Under the pieces are notes generated by a model. That model searched no databases. It saw nothing but the letters and a program-made list of their open reading frames with translations, and was not told where the DNA came from. The position numbers were made by a program, and so were the translations under genes. Source: RUG11783 sp964599695 (GTDB taxonomy: Bacteria; Bacillota; Clostridia; Oscillospirales; Ruminococcaceae). From it: 46,805 bases of DNA. Positions 8,068 through 15,088 of the stretch are shown here, one piece after another (the stretch's first letter is position 1; each line of letters begins with the position of its first letter). The DNA lies in assembly GCA_964599695.1 (NCBI GenBank), contig CAZRGP010000014.1, positions 1 to 46,805 on the forward strand, in the 5' to 3' direction.

Positions 8068-8748
8068 ATGAGAAAAAGAGACCGGATCCTGATCGTGGCG
8101 GGAGCGTTTCTGATCCTTCTGGCGGTGATCATCGGCGCGACGTCGATGGCGCGGCAGGAGACAGCGACCGATCCGAAAGGGAAAAATGAGCGGGAATCGG
8201 CAGCATCGGCTTCAACCGGAGAGGGCAAGATCTTTCTGAAGGATATCACGCTCTCCGGAGAGACGATCCAGTCCGGGCTCAGGGAGATCGGGAAGCTGTG
8301 CACGGCGGAATACGATTTCACCCATGTGGAGACGTTTGAGTCACAGAAGGACCTCTTCGGACTGAAGATCCCCGGGACGAGAGCAAGTTATGTATACAGT
8401 TATGACGGAACGATCATGGCAGGAGTGGATTTCACCAGGATCTCGGTGGAGAAGGATGACGCCAAGATGCGGATCACGATCCACTTTCCCAAGGTGGAGA
8501 TCATCTCAAGTGAGATCGACATGGACAGTTTCACCCTCTACGGGGAGAAGAAGAGCATATTCAATCCCTTTGAAGTGGAGGACTTCGCGCTGACACAGAG
8601 CGATATGATCCGTATGGAGCTGGAAAAGGCGGTGGAGGACGGGATCCTGGACAGGGCAGCAGAAAATGCCGAGCAGATCCTGATCAATTTCCTCACAGGG
8701 ACCTTTGATCTGGACCGGTATGAGATCCGGGTCACCTTCGCGAAATAG
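8068..8748 (+). CDS. DUF4230 domain protein, membrane-anchored
   Basis: This 226-residue protein begins with a basic stretch (MRKRDR) and one transmembrane helix (about residues 7-25), followed by a linker and a domain of the DUF4230 type. Typical features are the repeated phrases TAEYDFTHVETF, GTRASYVYSYDGTIMAGVDF, and IHFPKVEIISSEIDMDSF, ending with a helical part (ALTQSDMIRMELEKAV) and a final strand YEIRVTF. The domain should lie outside the cell. No function is established for the family. ATG at 8068 follows GGGAGGTGGC; a GTG at 8050 overlaps the upstream stop but has a weaker site. It is the last gene before a terminator. Confidence 0.8.
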   Translation: MRKRDRILIVAGAFLILLAVIIGATSMARQETATDPKGKNERESAASASTGEGKIFLKDITLSGETIQSGLREIGKLCTAEYDFTHVETFESQKDLFGLKIPGTRASYVYSYDGTIMAGVDFTRISVEKDDAKMRITIHFPKVEIISSEIDMDSFTLYGEKKSIFNPFEVEDFALTQSDMIRMELEKAVEDGILDRAAENAEQILINFLTGTFDLDRYEIRVTFAK

Positions 8749-8752
8749 GGAG

Positions 8753-8776
8753 AAGAGGGGCCTGCCCCTCTTTTTT
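8753..8776 (+). terminator. Terminator after the DUF4230 gene
   Basis: AGAGGGGC, two-base loop CT, GCCCCTCT, then TTTTTT. Confidence 0.9.
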
Positions 8777-8808
8777 GCGAAATAATGAACAAATTGTGAA
8801 TGGATATA

Positions 8809-8837
8809 TTGCAAATGCCCCTGTCTTGTGATTAAAT
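8809..8837 (+). promoter_or_regulatory. Promoter of the pyrR-uracil permease operon
   Basis: TTGCAA (8809-8814), 17 bases, TTAAAT (8832-8837). Transcription from near 8845 would produce a leader of about 120 bases containing the attenuator. Confidence 0.5.
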
Positions 8838-8849
8838 GCTAGTAATGAC

Positions 8850-8938
8850 TTTAAATCGGTACAGAGATGCCGGCAAGTTCGTAGGTTAGCAGAGCCCAAG
8901 GGGTTGATGCGGTCTTGCCGTGCGGCAAGGCCTTTTTT
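8850..8938 (+). promoter_or_regulatory. PyrR-type transcription attenuator
   Basis: The leader ends in a terminator: GGTCTTGCCG (8911-8920), a two-base loop, CGGCAAGGCC (8923-8932) and TTTTTT. An upstream copy of CGGCAAG (8871-8877) can pair instead with the terminator's 5' arm (CTTGCCG, 8914-8920), making an antiterminator. Just before it, ACAGAGATGCCGG (8861-8873) resembles the CAGAGAGGCUNG binding loop of PyrR. With pyrR as the next gene this is best read as classic pyrimidine attenuation: PyrR bound to UMP or UTP favours termination. The assignment of the loop is by eye. Confidence 0.7.
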
Positions 8939-8964
8939 AGTGCTTTAGGGAAGGAGGGAGACGC

Positions 8965-9501
8965 ATGGAATTCAAGGCTCAGATCATGGGAAAACAGGAC
9001 GTGGAGAGAACGCTCATCAGACTTGCTCACCAGATCGTCGAGAAGAATCACGGGATCTCCGATGTTTACCTGATCGGCATTAAAACAAGGGGGATACCTC
9101 TCGCACAGCGGCTGGCAAGACTGATTGAGTCGTTTGAAGGAACGCCTGTCCCTGTCGGGGAGCTTGACATCACGCTTTATCGGGACGACCTGTCCAAGAT
9201 CAATGAAGATCCGGTCATCAGCCGGACGAATGTGGATTTCTCCGTCGTGGGAAAGACCGTCGTCCTGGTCGATGACGTTATTTTTACAGGGAGGACTGCC
9301 AGGGCGGCACTGGACGCGCTGATGGGTCTGGGAAGACCCGCGCGTGTGCAGCTCTGCGTTCTCATCGACCGCGGTCATACGGAACTTCCGATCAGAGCGA
9401 ATTTTGTCGGCAAGAACATACCGACTTCCCTGAAGGAAGTCGTAGCTGTCAATCTCGAAGAGACCGACGGGATCACCAATGTAGTTATCAATGAAATCTA
9501 A
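8965..9501 (+). CDS. pyrR: Bifunctional pyrimidine operon regulator / uracil phosphoribosyltransferase
   Basis: This 178-residue PyrR matches the family along its length. The PRPP-binding loop is VVLVDDVIFTGRTARAAL (about residues 96-113); other hallmarks are GIKTRGIPLAQRL and the end ETDGITNVVI. PyrR binds leader RNA when UMP is high and often has weak uracil phosphoribosyltransferase activity. The ATG at 8965 follows GGAAGGAGG and sits just beyond its own attenuator, so it should be autoregulated. Its stop codon overlaps the ribosome site of the permease gene, indicating tight coupling. No other pyr biosynthesis genes are in the window. Confidence 0.96.
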   Translation: MEFKAQIMGKQDVERTLIRLAHQIVEKNHGISDVYLIGIKTRGIPLAQRLARLIESFEGTPVPVGELDITLYRDDLSKINEDPVISRTNVDFSVVGKTVVLVDDVIFTGRTARAALDALMGLGRPARVQLCVLIDRGHTELPIRANFVGKNIPTSLKEVVAVNLEETDGITNVVINEI

Positions 9502-9514
9502 GGAGGAGATTCAA

Positions 9515-10906
9515 ATGGGTAAAGACAATTACGGCTATCTGCCTGAGGAACGCCCGACGACGGGTAAACTGTTCCTCTATGCGCTGCAGCAGGTCATCGT
9601 CATGTTTCCTGCTACCATCACCGTCGCGCTGATCACCGGATTCCAGGTATCCACGACCATATTCGCGTCCGGTCTCGCGACACTTTGCTTTATCTTCATC
9701 ACCGGCAAGAAGATCCCGCTCTATTACGGGTCCAGTTTTGCTTATCTTTCCGCGGTGGCCTCCATGGCCTATGCAGAGGGAACGGCAGAGCAGATCGCTT
9801 CCTGGGAGAGTACGAAGATACTGCCCACAGAGCTGGTCTCCAAAGCCCAGTTCGGGATCATCATGTCCGGTTTCGTATCCATTGCCGCCGGTCTTCTGGT
9901 GCGCAAGTTCGGGAAGGACACCATCGAGAAGATCCTCCCCGCTTCCATCACCGGCCCGATCTCCATGATCATCGGACTGACACTTGCCAAGAATGCCCTG
10001 AGTGATGCCGTGCCTGCAAAGGCAGGCGCAAACACCAACGCATGGCTCGTCGTATCCCTTGTCACGCTTCTTTCGACCATCCTTTATTCCAAATATCTCA
10101 AGGGGTTCCTCGGACAGATCCCCCTTCTGCTCGGGGCGGTGACAGGTTCTGCCTGCGCGGGTCTGTTCTATCTGATCGGCGGAAGCGATTACAATCTTTT
10201 CCGCTCCATCCCCGATGCGGCTCTGAATTCCCTCTGGAGCGCAGGACCCTTTGCGGTCCCCGCCTTCAGCCTTCCTAAGTTTTCCCTTACCTCCCTTCTC
10301 GCCATCATGCCCATCGCCATCGCGACGATACCGGAATCCACGGCTCACATGTATCAGCTGGATATCTATGTCAACGATGTGGCAAAGAAAAAGGGCAAGA
10401 AACTGGGATACAGCCTCATTGACATGCTGGACAAGAACCTGATCGGCGACGGTCTGTGCGACATGATCTCCGGATTCGTGGGAGGCCCCGCCGGAACGAA
10501 CTACGGTGAGAACATCTCCACCATGGCGATCACCAAGGTCTTTTCCGTACCGGTCCTCATGGTGGCTTCCGTCATCGCGATGATCGTCTCCTGCTTCACT
10601 CCTCTGATCAAGGCGATCTACGGCATCCCGCTCGCAGTTATCGGCGGCCTTGAGGTATACCTCTTCGGCGCGATCGCTGCCCAGGGAATCGCGATCATGA
10701 TCGACAAGAAAGTGGATATGTTCTCCAGCAAGAACATCGCCGTTATCGCTTCCATCATGGTGATCGGAGTCGGCGGACAGTATGCCTTTGAAGGAAACAT
10801 TCCCTTCTTCGGAATGAACATCCCCTGTGTAGCGGGAGCCTCCATCTTCGGGATCGCGCTCAATGCGCTTCTCTCCATCGGTGAAAACAAAGAGGAAAAC
10901 AATTAA
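9515..10906 (+). CDS. uraA: Uracil permease (nucleobase:cation symporter-2 family)
   Basis: This 463-residue transporter of the NCS2/uracil-xanthine permease family should import uracil with protons. It has 12-14 hydrophobic segments; family hallmarks are the early QQVIVMFPATITVALITGF, the central IATIPESTAHMYQLD with the substrate-binding glutamate, and GFVGGPAGTNYGENISTMAITKV. ATG at 9515 is preceded by AAGGAGGAG that overlaps the pyrR stop; an ATG at 9491 lies inside pyrR and lacks a site. Co-transcription with pyrR behind the attenuator fits uracil uptake under pyrimidine control. The PESTAH and GTNYGEN motifs favour uracil over xanthine. Confidence 0.93.
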   Translation: MGKDNYGYLPEERPTTGKLFLYALQQVIVMFPATITVALITGFQVSTTIFASGLATLCFIFITGKKIPLYYGSSFAYLSAVASMAYAEGTAEQIASWESTKILPTELVSKAQFGIIMSGFVSIAAGLLVRKFGKDTIEKILPASITGPISMIIGLTLAKNALSDAVPAKAGANTNAWLVVSLVTLLSTILYSKYLKGFLGQIPLLLGAVTGSACAGLFYLIGGSDYNLFRSIPDAALNSLWSAGPFAVPAFSLPKFSLTSLLAIMPIAIATIPESTAHMYQLDIYVNDVAKKKGKKLGYSLIDMLDKNLIGDGLCDMISGFVGGPAGTNYGENISTMAITKVFSVPVLMVASVIAMIVSCFTPLIKAIYGIPLAVIGGLEVYLFGAIAAQGIAIMIDKKVDMFSSKNIAVIASIMVIGVGGQYAFEGNIPFFGMNIPCVAGASIFGIALNALLSIGENKEENN

Positions 10907-10916
10907 TGCGGATCTC

Positions 10917-10952
10917 AGGATCCCGGAGCCGGACGGTTCCGGGGTCCTTTTT
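10917..10952 (+). terminator. Terminator after the uracil permease gene
   Basis: AGGATCCCGGAGCC, loop GGAC, GGTTCCGGGGTCCT, followed by TTTTT. Confidence 0.88.
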
Positions 10953-11008
10953 GCTTCAGAAAAATGGACCGAACGGATCCCTGCCCGGTCTGCCGGTACA
11001 GAAAAGCG

Positions 11009-11017
11009 TGGTATAAT
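11009..11017 (+). promoter_or_regulatory. Extended -10 promoter of the yfcE-like gene
   Basis: TGGTATAAT is a perfect extended -10 element (TGN-TATAAT). No convincing -35 box is visible. The ATG at 11077 is about 53 bases beyond the expected start. Confidence 0.55.
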
Positions 11018-11076
11018 CAAACTGCCCCGGAACGCAGAGCTTCTGCAGGCGGAATACGTTTTTTGGAGGGACAACA

Positions 11077-11625
11077 ATGAAATGGTTTATCGCTTCGGAT
11101 ATCCACGGATCGGCGAGATACTGCCGTGAGATGCTGGAAGCATTTGAAAGGGAGGGGGCGGACCGCCTCATCCTTCTCGGCGACCTTCTCTACCATGGGC
11201 CGAGAAATGACCTTCCCGAGGAATACGCTCCGAAAGAAGTGATCGGGATGCTCAACGGATACAAGGACAGGATCTTCTCTGTCCGCGGCAATTGCGAGGC
11301 GGAAGTGGACCAGGCGGTTCTGGAGTTTCCCGTCATGGCGGATTATGCGCTGATGCCTCTGGGAAACCGGACGCTGTTCATCACCCATGGACACATATAT
11401 AACACTTCCAAACTCCCTCCTCTGAAGAGAGGGGACATCCTTCTTCACGGACACACCCATGTTCCGGCATGTGAGGACCACGACGGGATCCTCTATCTGA
11501 ATCCGGGTTCCGTGTCCATCCCGAAGGGCGGGAGCGAACGGGGGTATATGACACTGGAAGCGGGGATCTTTTGCTGGAAAAAACTGGACGGCACGGAATA
11601 TGACCGGCTCTCCGCGGAATCGTGA
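11077..11625 (+). CDS. yfcE: YfcE/MJ0936-type metallophosphoesterase
   Basis: This 182-residue calcineurin-like phosphodiesterase has all metal-binding motifs of the family in order: SDIHG (residues 7-11), LGDLLYHGP (with the GD ligands), VRGNCE, THGH and GHTHVP, with the NPGS motif near the end. It should be a cytosolic manganese-dependent phosphodiesterase; E. coli YfcE acts on artificial diesters and its physiological substrate is not known. ATG at 11077 follows GGAGGG. It has its own promoter and no clear terminator follows. Confidence 0.93.
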   Translation: MKWFIASDIHGSARYCREMLEAFEREGADRLILLGDLLYHGPRNDLPEEYAPKEVIGMLNGYKDRIFSVRGNCEAEVDQAVLEFPVMADYALMPLGNRTLFITHGHIYNTSKLPPLKRGDILLHGHTHVPACEDHDGILYLNPGSVSIPKGGSERGYMTLEAGIFCWKKLDGTEYDRLSAES

Positions 11626-11692
11626 AAATGGCGTAAGACAGCTCCTTTTTCAGACGCTCTTTTGTGGTGAACAGAGAATCCGTTTGCGTTCC

Positions 11693-11722
11693 TTGTTTCT
11701 CCATGAAAACAGCATCTATAAT
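11693..11722 (+). promoter_or_regulatory. Promoter of the phosphoribosyltransferase gene
   Basis: TTGTTT (11693-11698), 18 bases, TATAAT (11717-11722), 40 bases before the ATG. Confidence 0.6.
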
Positions 11723-11762
11723 GAAATCGGTATCTTAAATATTTGAGGAGGAACGTGCAAAG

Positions 11763-12365
11763 ATGAGCAAGATCAATGGGACCCCTACAGAAAGAGTTTT
11801 TAAAGGCGGCAATGAATATCTGCGTGTCACCATGAACGGCAAGGATTATGACCTGCCCTTTAAGGTGCTGGCGGGAAAGAAAGTCGCATTCCTGGATATT
11901 TCCGGACAGGTGAGCCTGAACGAAGCTGCTGCCAGTGACCTGGTGGAGATCCTGGATGAACTGGGCGTGGAATTCGATACGATCCTGAATCCCGTGTCCA
12001 AGAGCAATGCCCTTGCACATTCCATCGCGCTGAAGTGGAACGCGAAAAAAGGTACGGATATCAATTACACCGTCGTTGCCAGAAAGAACGGGGACGGGAA
12101 CAAGATCCAGGCGGTGTACCGCTCCGTGACCACTCCGAAGGATCAGGTCATGTCCCTGACCGATGATGACGCGGAATATCTCCGCGGCAAGAGGATACTG
12201 GTCGTCGACGACGTCTATGGCGGCGGCGGGACGACAAAAGGCCTTATGGAACTGGCGGACAAGGCAGGAGCGATCGTGGCAGCCCACGCGGTGATCGCGG
12301 TGGAGGCCGGTGTGGAACTCCCCAAAGGGATCATCTACCTGTTCACCCTTCCCCTGGCGGAATGA
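11763..12365 (+). CDS. Phosphoribosyltransferase (adenine-phosphoribosyltransferase-like)
   Basis: This 200-residue protein has the type I PRTase fold. The PRPP-binding loop is RILVVDDVYGGGGTTKGLMELA (split here by the glycine run, about residues 144-161), and an N-terminal hood precedes it. The layout resembles adenine phosphoribosyltransferases, but the loop (VDDVYGGGGTTKG) and the segment DTILNPVSKSNALAHSIALKWN are unlike housekeeping Apt, so I would not name the base. ATG at 11763 follows GAGGAGG. It is a one-gene unit with its own promoter and terminator. Its role is probably nucleobase salvage, or a related regulatory binding function as in PurR and PyrR. Confidence 0.85.
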   Translation: MSKINGTPTERVFKGGNEYLRVTMNGKDYDLPFKVLAGKKVAFLDISGQVSLNEAAASDLVEILDELGVEFDTILNPVSKSNALAHSIALKWNAKKGTDINYTVVARKNGDGNKIQAVYRSVTTPKDQVMSLTDDDAEYLRGKRILVVDDVYGGGGTTKGLMELADKAGAIVAAHAVIAVEAGVELPKGIIYLFTLPLAE

Positions 12366-12384
12366 GAGAATACGAATAAGAAAA

Positions 12385-12416
12385 GCGGCGCCTCAGCAAT
12401 GAGACGCCGCCGGTTT
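12385..12416 (+). terminator. Bidirectional terminator between convergent genes
   Basis: GCGGCGCCTCA, loop GCAA, TGAGACGCCGC, with T-rich sequence on the plus side and TTTTCTTATT on the minus side. It serves the phosphoribosyltransferase gene and the minus-strand gene ending at 12428. Confidence 0.85.
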
Positions 12417-12427
12417 TATGGTCATGT

Positions 12428-12847
12428 TCAGATGCGGGAAAGATCTCCTTCCAGGACGACCGGCCCGAATCCCCTGATCTCATCCAAAAGCATGGAGTCC
12501 GGGAGCGAGTGGTAGATAAAGATCTTTTTGCCCTGCATGAAGGCTTCATACATCTCCAGAAATGTGGAAGCGCCGATATAGTTTGGGATCGTCACTCCGT
12601 TTTTCTGCTTCGGCTCATTCAGCACGAGAACGGCATCCAGCCCCGCGGTGCGGTCCCTGCTCTGGAAGTACATCTCCTTGAAGAAACGGAGATACTCCTC
12701 CTCGCTCATGCTGTCGGTGTCCTCGTTGTAAACGGGGTCGTCAAAGCAATTCGGCATGACCGGAACGTGGCCGAGGTCTACCAGTTTTTTCGCGATGGAG
12801 GGTATAATGGGGTATGCTGTTGTGGAACAGATGATGCCGATGACCAT
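12428..12847 (-). CDS. Small nucleoside 2-deoxyribosyltransferase-like protein
   Basis: This 139-residue protein looks like a single, divergent NDT-fold domain. It starts with a strand and loop (IGIICSTTAYP), has a central strand before a variable loop (LDAVLVLNEPKQ) and then IGASTFLEMYEAFMQGKKIFIY, which aligns by eye with the (G)T-x-(F/Y)-E-x-G-x-A motif that supplies the catalytic glutamate of NDT enzymes. The match is weak and the glycine is lost, so the activity is uncertain. ATG at 12847 follows AAAGGAG. It is alone on its strand. Three far better NDT homologues lie at 39569-42951. Confidence 0.6.
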   Translation of the reverse strand: MVIGIICSTTAYPIIPSIAKKLVDLGHVPVMPNCFDDPVYNEDTDSMSEEEYLRFFKEMYFQSRDRTAGLDAVLVLNEPKQKNGVTIPNYIGASTFLEMYEAFMQGKKIFIYHSLPDSMLLDEIRGFGPVVLEGDLSRI

Positions 12848-12900
12848 GGGGCAACTCCTTTCAGTCTCATAGGAGAATTATAGCGGAAAAGGGAACGGGA

Positions 12901-13137
12901 ATGGAACTGGATCTTCTTTTGAGGCAGATCGTTTTTTCGGATCTGATGCAGGGAAACTGCTTTGTCGACGTGCTGCGGAAGGTGAGGGAGATGTCTCTCT
13001 TCCGGGACCTTCCGGATGATGAGCTGGCCGCGCTGTTCGAACAGGCGAAGGACCGGCTGTCTGCCGGGAACGGGGATGAGGCGGAGTTCTTCGCGTGGGC
13101 GGTACGGGGACTGAAAACAGGAGTATTTGAGGACTGA
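12901..13137 (+). CDS. Small protein of unknown function
   Basis: This 78-residue acidic, helical protein is not recognised. I accept it because its stop codon is three bases before the ATG of the PAP2 gene, whose ribosome site lies within its last codons, and because it starts just outside the divergent gene with AAGGGA upstream. The composition (many Asp, Glu, Leu) is like that of real genes nearby. It may serve to couple translation of the phosphatase gene. Confidence 0.55.
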   Translation: MELDLLLRQIVFSDLMQGNCFVDVLRKVREMSLFRDLPDDELAALFEQAKDRLSAGNGDEAEFFAWAVRGLKTGVFED

Positions 13138-13140
13138 CGG

Positions 13141-13686
13141 ATGCGGATAGACTGGGCAATACTGGAGTGGATCGAAGACACCTTCGTCTGCGCCTTTCTG
13201 GATAAAGTCATGCCGGCGATCACCCATCTCGGGGATCACGGGATGATATGGATCATGATCGCCCTGATCCTCCTTTGTCACGATCGGACAAGGGAAACGG
13301 GGAAGAGGATGCTTCTGGGGATGCTGTGCGGATTCCTCATAGGAAACGTCGTGCTGAAGAATCTCATCCGGAGGGCGAGACCGTGCTGGTTCTATCCGGA
13401 GAGGGAACTGCTTATTCCTTCCCCGAAGGATTTCTCTTTTCCTTCCGGCCACACGCTGAGCAGCTTTGTCGCTGCCTTTACCCTTTTCCGGCGTGACAGA
13501 AAAGCAGGAGCTGCGGCGCTGATCCTGGCATCCTGCATCGCTTTCAGCAGGCTCTATCTCTACGTTCACTTCCCGTCGGATATCATCGGAGGTGTGCTCC
13601 TCGGGTACGCGGTCGCCGGACTGACCGGAAGGATATTCGAGATATTGTCCGCGAAAGGCAGAACAAAAGAAAACACCCGGACGTGA
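13141..13686 (+). CDS. PAP2-family membrane phosphatase
   Basis: This 181-residue integral membrane protein has the three active-site motifs of the PAP2 superfamily: K-x6-RP in KNLIRRARP, PSGH in SFPSGHTLSS, and SR-x5-H-x3-D in SRLYLYVHFPSD. About five or six transmembrane helices surround them. Such enzymes dephosphorylate lipid phosphates, for example phosphatidic acid or undecaprenyl pyrophosphate; the active site would face outward. ATG at 13141 has its ribosome site inside the preceding small gene. The 3' end overlaps a hairpin that ends the convergent gene. Confidence 0.92.
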   Translation: MRIDWAILEWIEDTFVCAFLDKVMPAITHLGDHGMIWIMIALILLCHDRTRETGKRMLLGMLCGFLIGNVVLKNLIRRARPCWFYPERELLIPSPKDFSFPSGHTLSSFVAAFTLFRRDRKAGAAALILASCIAFSRLYLYVHFPSDIIGGVLLGYAVAGLTGRIFEILSAKGRTKENTRT

Positions 13687-13696
13687 TGACCGGGTG
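13674..13696 (-). terminator. Terminator of the acyltransferase gene (minus strand)
   Basis: CACCCGG and CCGGGTG flank a nine-base loop; on the minus strand the hairpin is followed by TTTTCTTTTG. It overlaps the PAP2 stop codon. Confidence 0.7.
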
Positions 13697-13708
13697 GATG
13701 ACGGTATA

Positions 13709-14983
13709 TTATGCAAGGCCTTCCTCACAGGGATCGCCTTGTTTTCTTCTGTAGTCGTAATACAGTTCCTCTGTGGCGAGAGCCATCTTGGTGACCGAGA
13801 AATCCCTGCCTTTCGGGTACGTGTACCAGGTGTCCTCGATGGTGTTGAGGTCAACGCAGTCTCCGTGCTTGAAAAGATACAGGTACTCGATATGGCAGGA
13901 GTACAGCGACGGTACGGGCTTTTCCATGGTGTATACGGTGCCGTCTTCCGATGTGACTTTGACCCGGAACCCGTTCATGTCGTGGACCATGGTTCCCGAG
14001 CCCAGGGGAATGAACTTCCTGGCGTTGGGAAGGCTTTCCACAGTAACGTCAAGCACACCCGTGGAGTAGGTGCCGTTTGCCACTTCTTCCCTCACGTTTT
14101 TTCTTTCCCACTCGTACCAGTCGGGAATATGTTCGAACTCGGTCTCGCCCGAATCCGCATGGAGTTTTCCGTAGACATCCATCGTCCATGTCTTGCCGCA
14201 GTGATCGCATTTCAGGACGGCACCGGAAGAGGACATGCGGAACTCCGTTTTGCAGCAGGGGCACTGGTAAAGGATCTTCTCAAGTCCCACGGCGCGGTCC
14301 CTGAAGCCGACCCGTACGCGGTTTTCCGCCTGCCATCTGAAATCATCATACTGGAATTCATGGACCAGCGCGCGGTTGATCTCATCCGCGGTGAGGGCTT
14401 TCAGCTGGTCCGGGGTGAAGAGAAGCTTCATGGTGGCTTCCGTCGGAGCGACGCCGCGCTCCTTCCTGGTGTTCCAGAACGGATGGTTGATATGATGCCC
14501 GTGGCAGATCAGGACGACCACCGGTATCCTGAGAAGTTTGCAGAACTGTCCGATGGATTCCGGAAGAGGGGCGGTCGTGCCGCAAAGGGAATATCTCGCC
14601 TCCGGATAGAGGCCAATGATCCCGCCTTTTCTTGCCGCACGGATCATTTGCCGGACTACGAGGGGATCATTGGTGAATTTTCTCTTGCAGATACAGCCGA
14701 TAGCGCGGAGGAGCCACTCCCGCCCGATATACCCGTCTATTGCCACGACATAGTTTGCCACGTGCGGGAAGGTCGCGGCAATGGACACCTTCATGTCGTA
14801 GAAGGCGTTGTGGTTGCCGAGGAGAAGGTAAGGCGGCTTGAGCCCTTCTACCCCGATCTTTTTGATCCTGGTCCTGTGGAGCAGAAGACTCGGGAAGCAC
14901 AGGATCCAGAGAAGGATCCGGAAAAGCCAGAAGCATTTCCGCGGAGGCTTTGCCATGTCAAAACGCTCAAAGTTGTCAGCCAT
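13709..14983 (-). CDS. 1-acylglycerol-3-phosphate acyltransferase domain with zinc ribbon and extra C-terminal domain
   Basis: This 424-residue protein starts with a hydrophobic segment (about 18-36) and a PlsC-type acyltransferase domain: the His-x4-Asp motif is NHNAFYD (His58, Asp63), with YPEARYS (about 127-132) at the position of the usual PEG(T/S) motif. Residues 240-265 form a zinc ribbon (CPCC and CDHC). The last 160 residues are a beta-rich region that I do not recognise. The first domain would put a second acyl chain on lysophosphatidate at the inner membrane face; the normal enzyme has about 200-250 residues, so the added half is unusual. ATG at 14983 follows AAGAGGTG; GTG at 14992 is a weaker choice. 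Its neighbour PAP2 also fits phospholipid work. Confidence 0.8.
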   Translation of the reverse strand: MADNFERFDMAKPPRKCFWLFRILLWILCFPSLLLHRTRIKKIGVEGLKPPYLLLGNHNAFYDMKVSIAATFPHVANYVVAIDGYIGREWLLRAIGCICKRKFTNDPLVVRQMIRAARKGGIIGLYPEARYSLCGTTAPLPESIGQFCKLLRIPVVVLICHGHHINHPFWNTRKERGVAPTEATMKLLFTPDQLKALTADEINRALVHEFQYDDFRWQAENRVRVGFRDRAVGLEKILYQCPCCKTEFRMSSSGAVLKCDHCGKTWTMDVYGKLHADSGETEFEHIPDWYEWERKNVREEVANGTYSTGVLDVTVESLPNARKFIPLGSGTMVHDMNGFRVKVTSEDGTVYTMEKPVPSLYSCHIEYLYLFKHGDCVDLNTIEDTWYTYPKGRDFSVTKMALATEELYYDYRRKQGDPCEEGLA

Positions 14984-15051
14984 ACCGTGCACCTCTTTCC
15001 TGAAGCTGCATGTATTGTAGCATTCTTAAGACGCGGTTGTCACCGGGCCTG

Positions 15052-15060
15052 TGGTATACT
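15052..15060 (+). promoter_or_regulatory. Extended -10 promoter of the proline iminopeptidase gene
   Basis: TGGTATACT, an extended -10 element, lies 28 bases before the ATG; a TTGTCA at 15037-15042 is too close to be a normal -35 box. Confidence 0.5.
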
Positions 15061-15088
15061 GTCAGAAAACGGAAGAAGGAGAAACAGG

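Noticed and set aside
9488..11077. Minus-strand open frame of 529 codons opposite the uracil permease gene
   Set aside because: It is a shadow of the codon use of the true gene; composition is low-complexity Gly/Asp/His and it spans a terminator.
11626..11762. Purine riboswitch before the phosphoribosyltransferase gene
   Set aside because: No conserved purine-aptamer segments and only about 35 bases of leader after the promoter.
13694..15088. Long open frame before the proline iminopeptidase ATG (plus strand)
   Set aside because: It is antisense to the acyltransferase gene over its whole length, has no ribosome site, and its protein resembles no family; the real start is at 15089.
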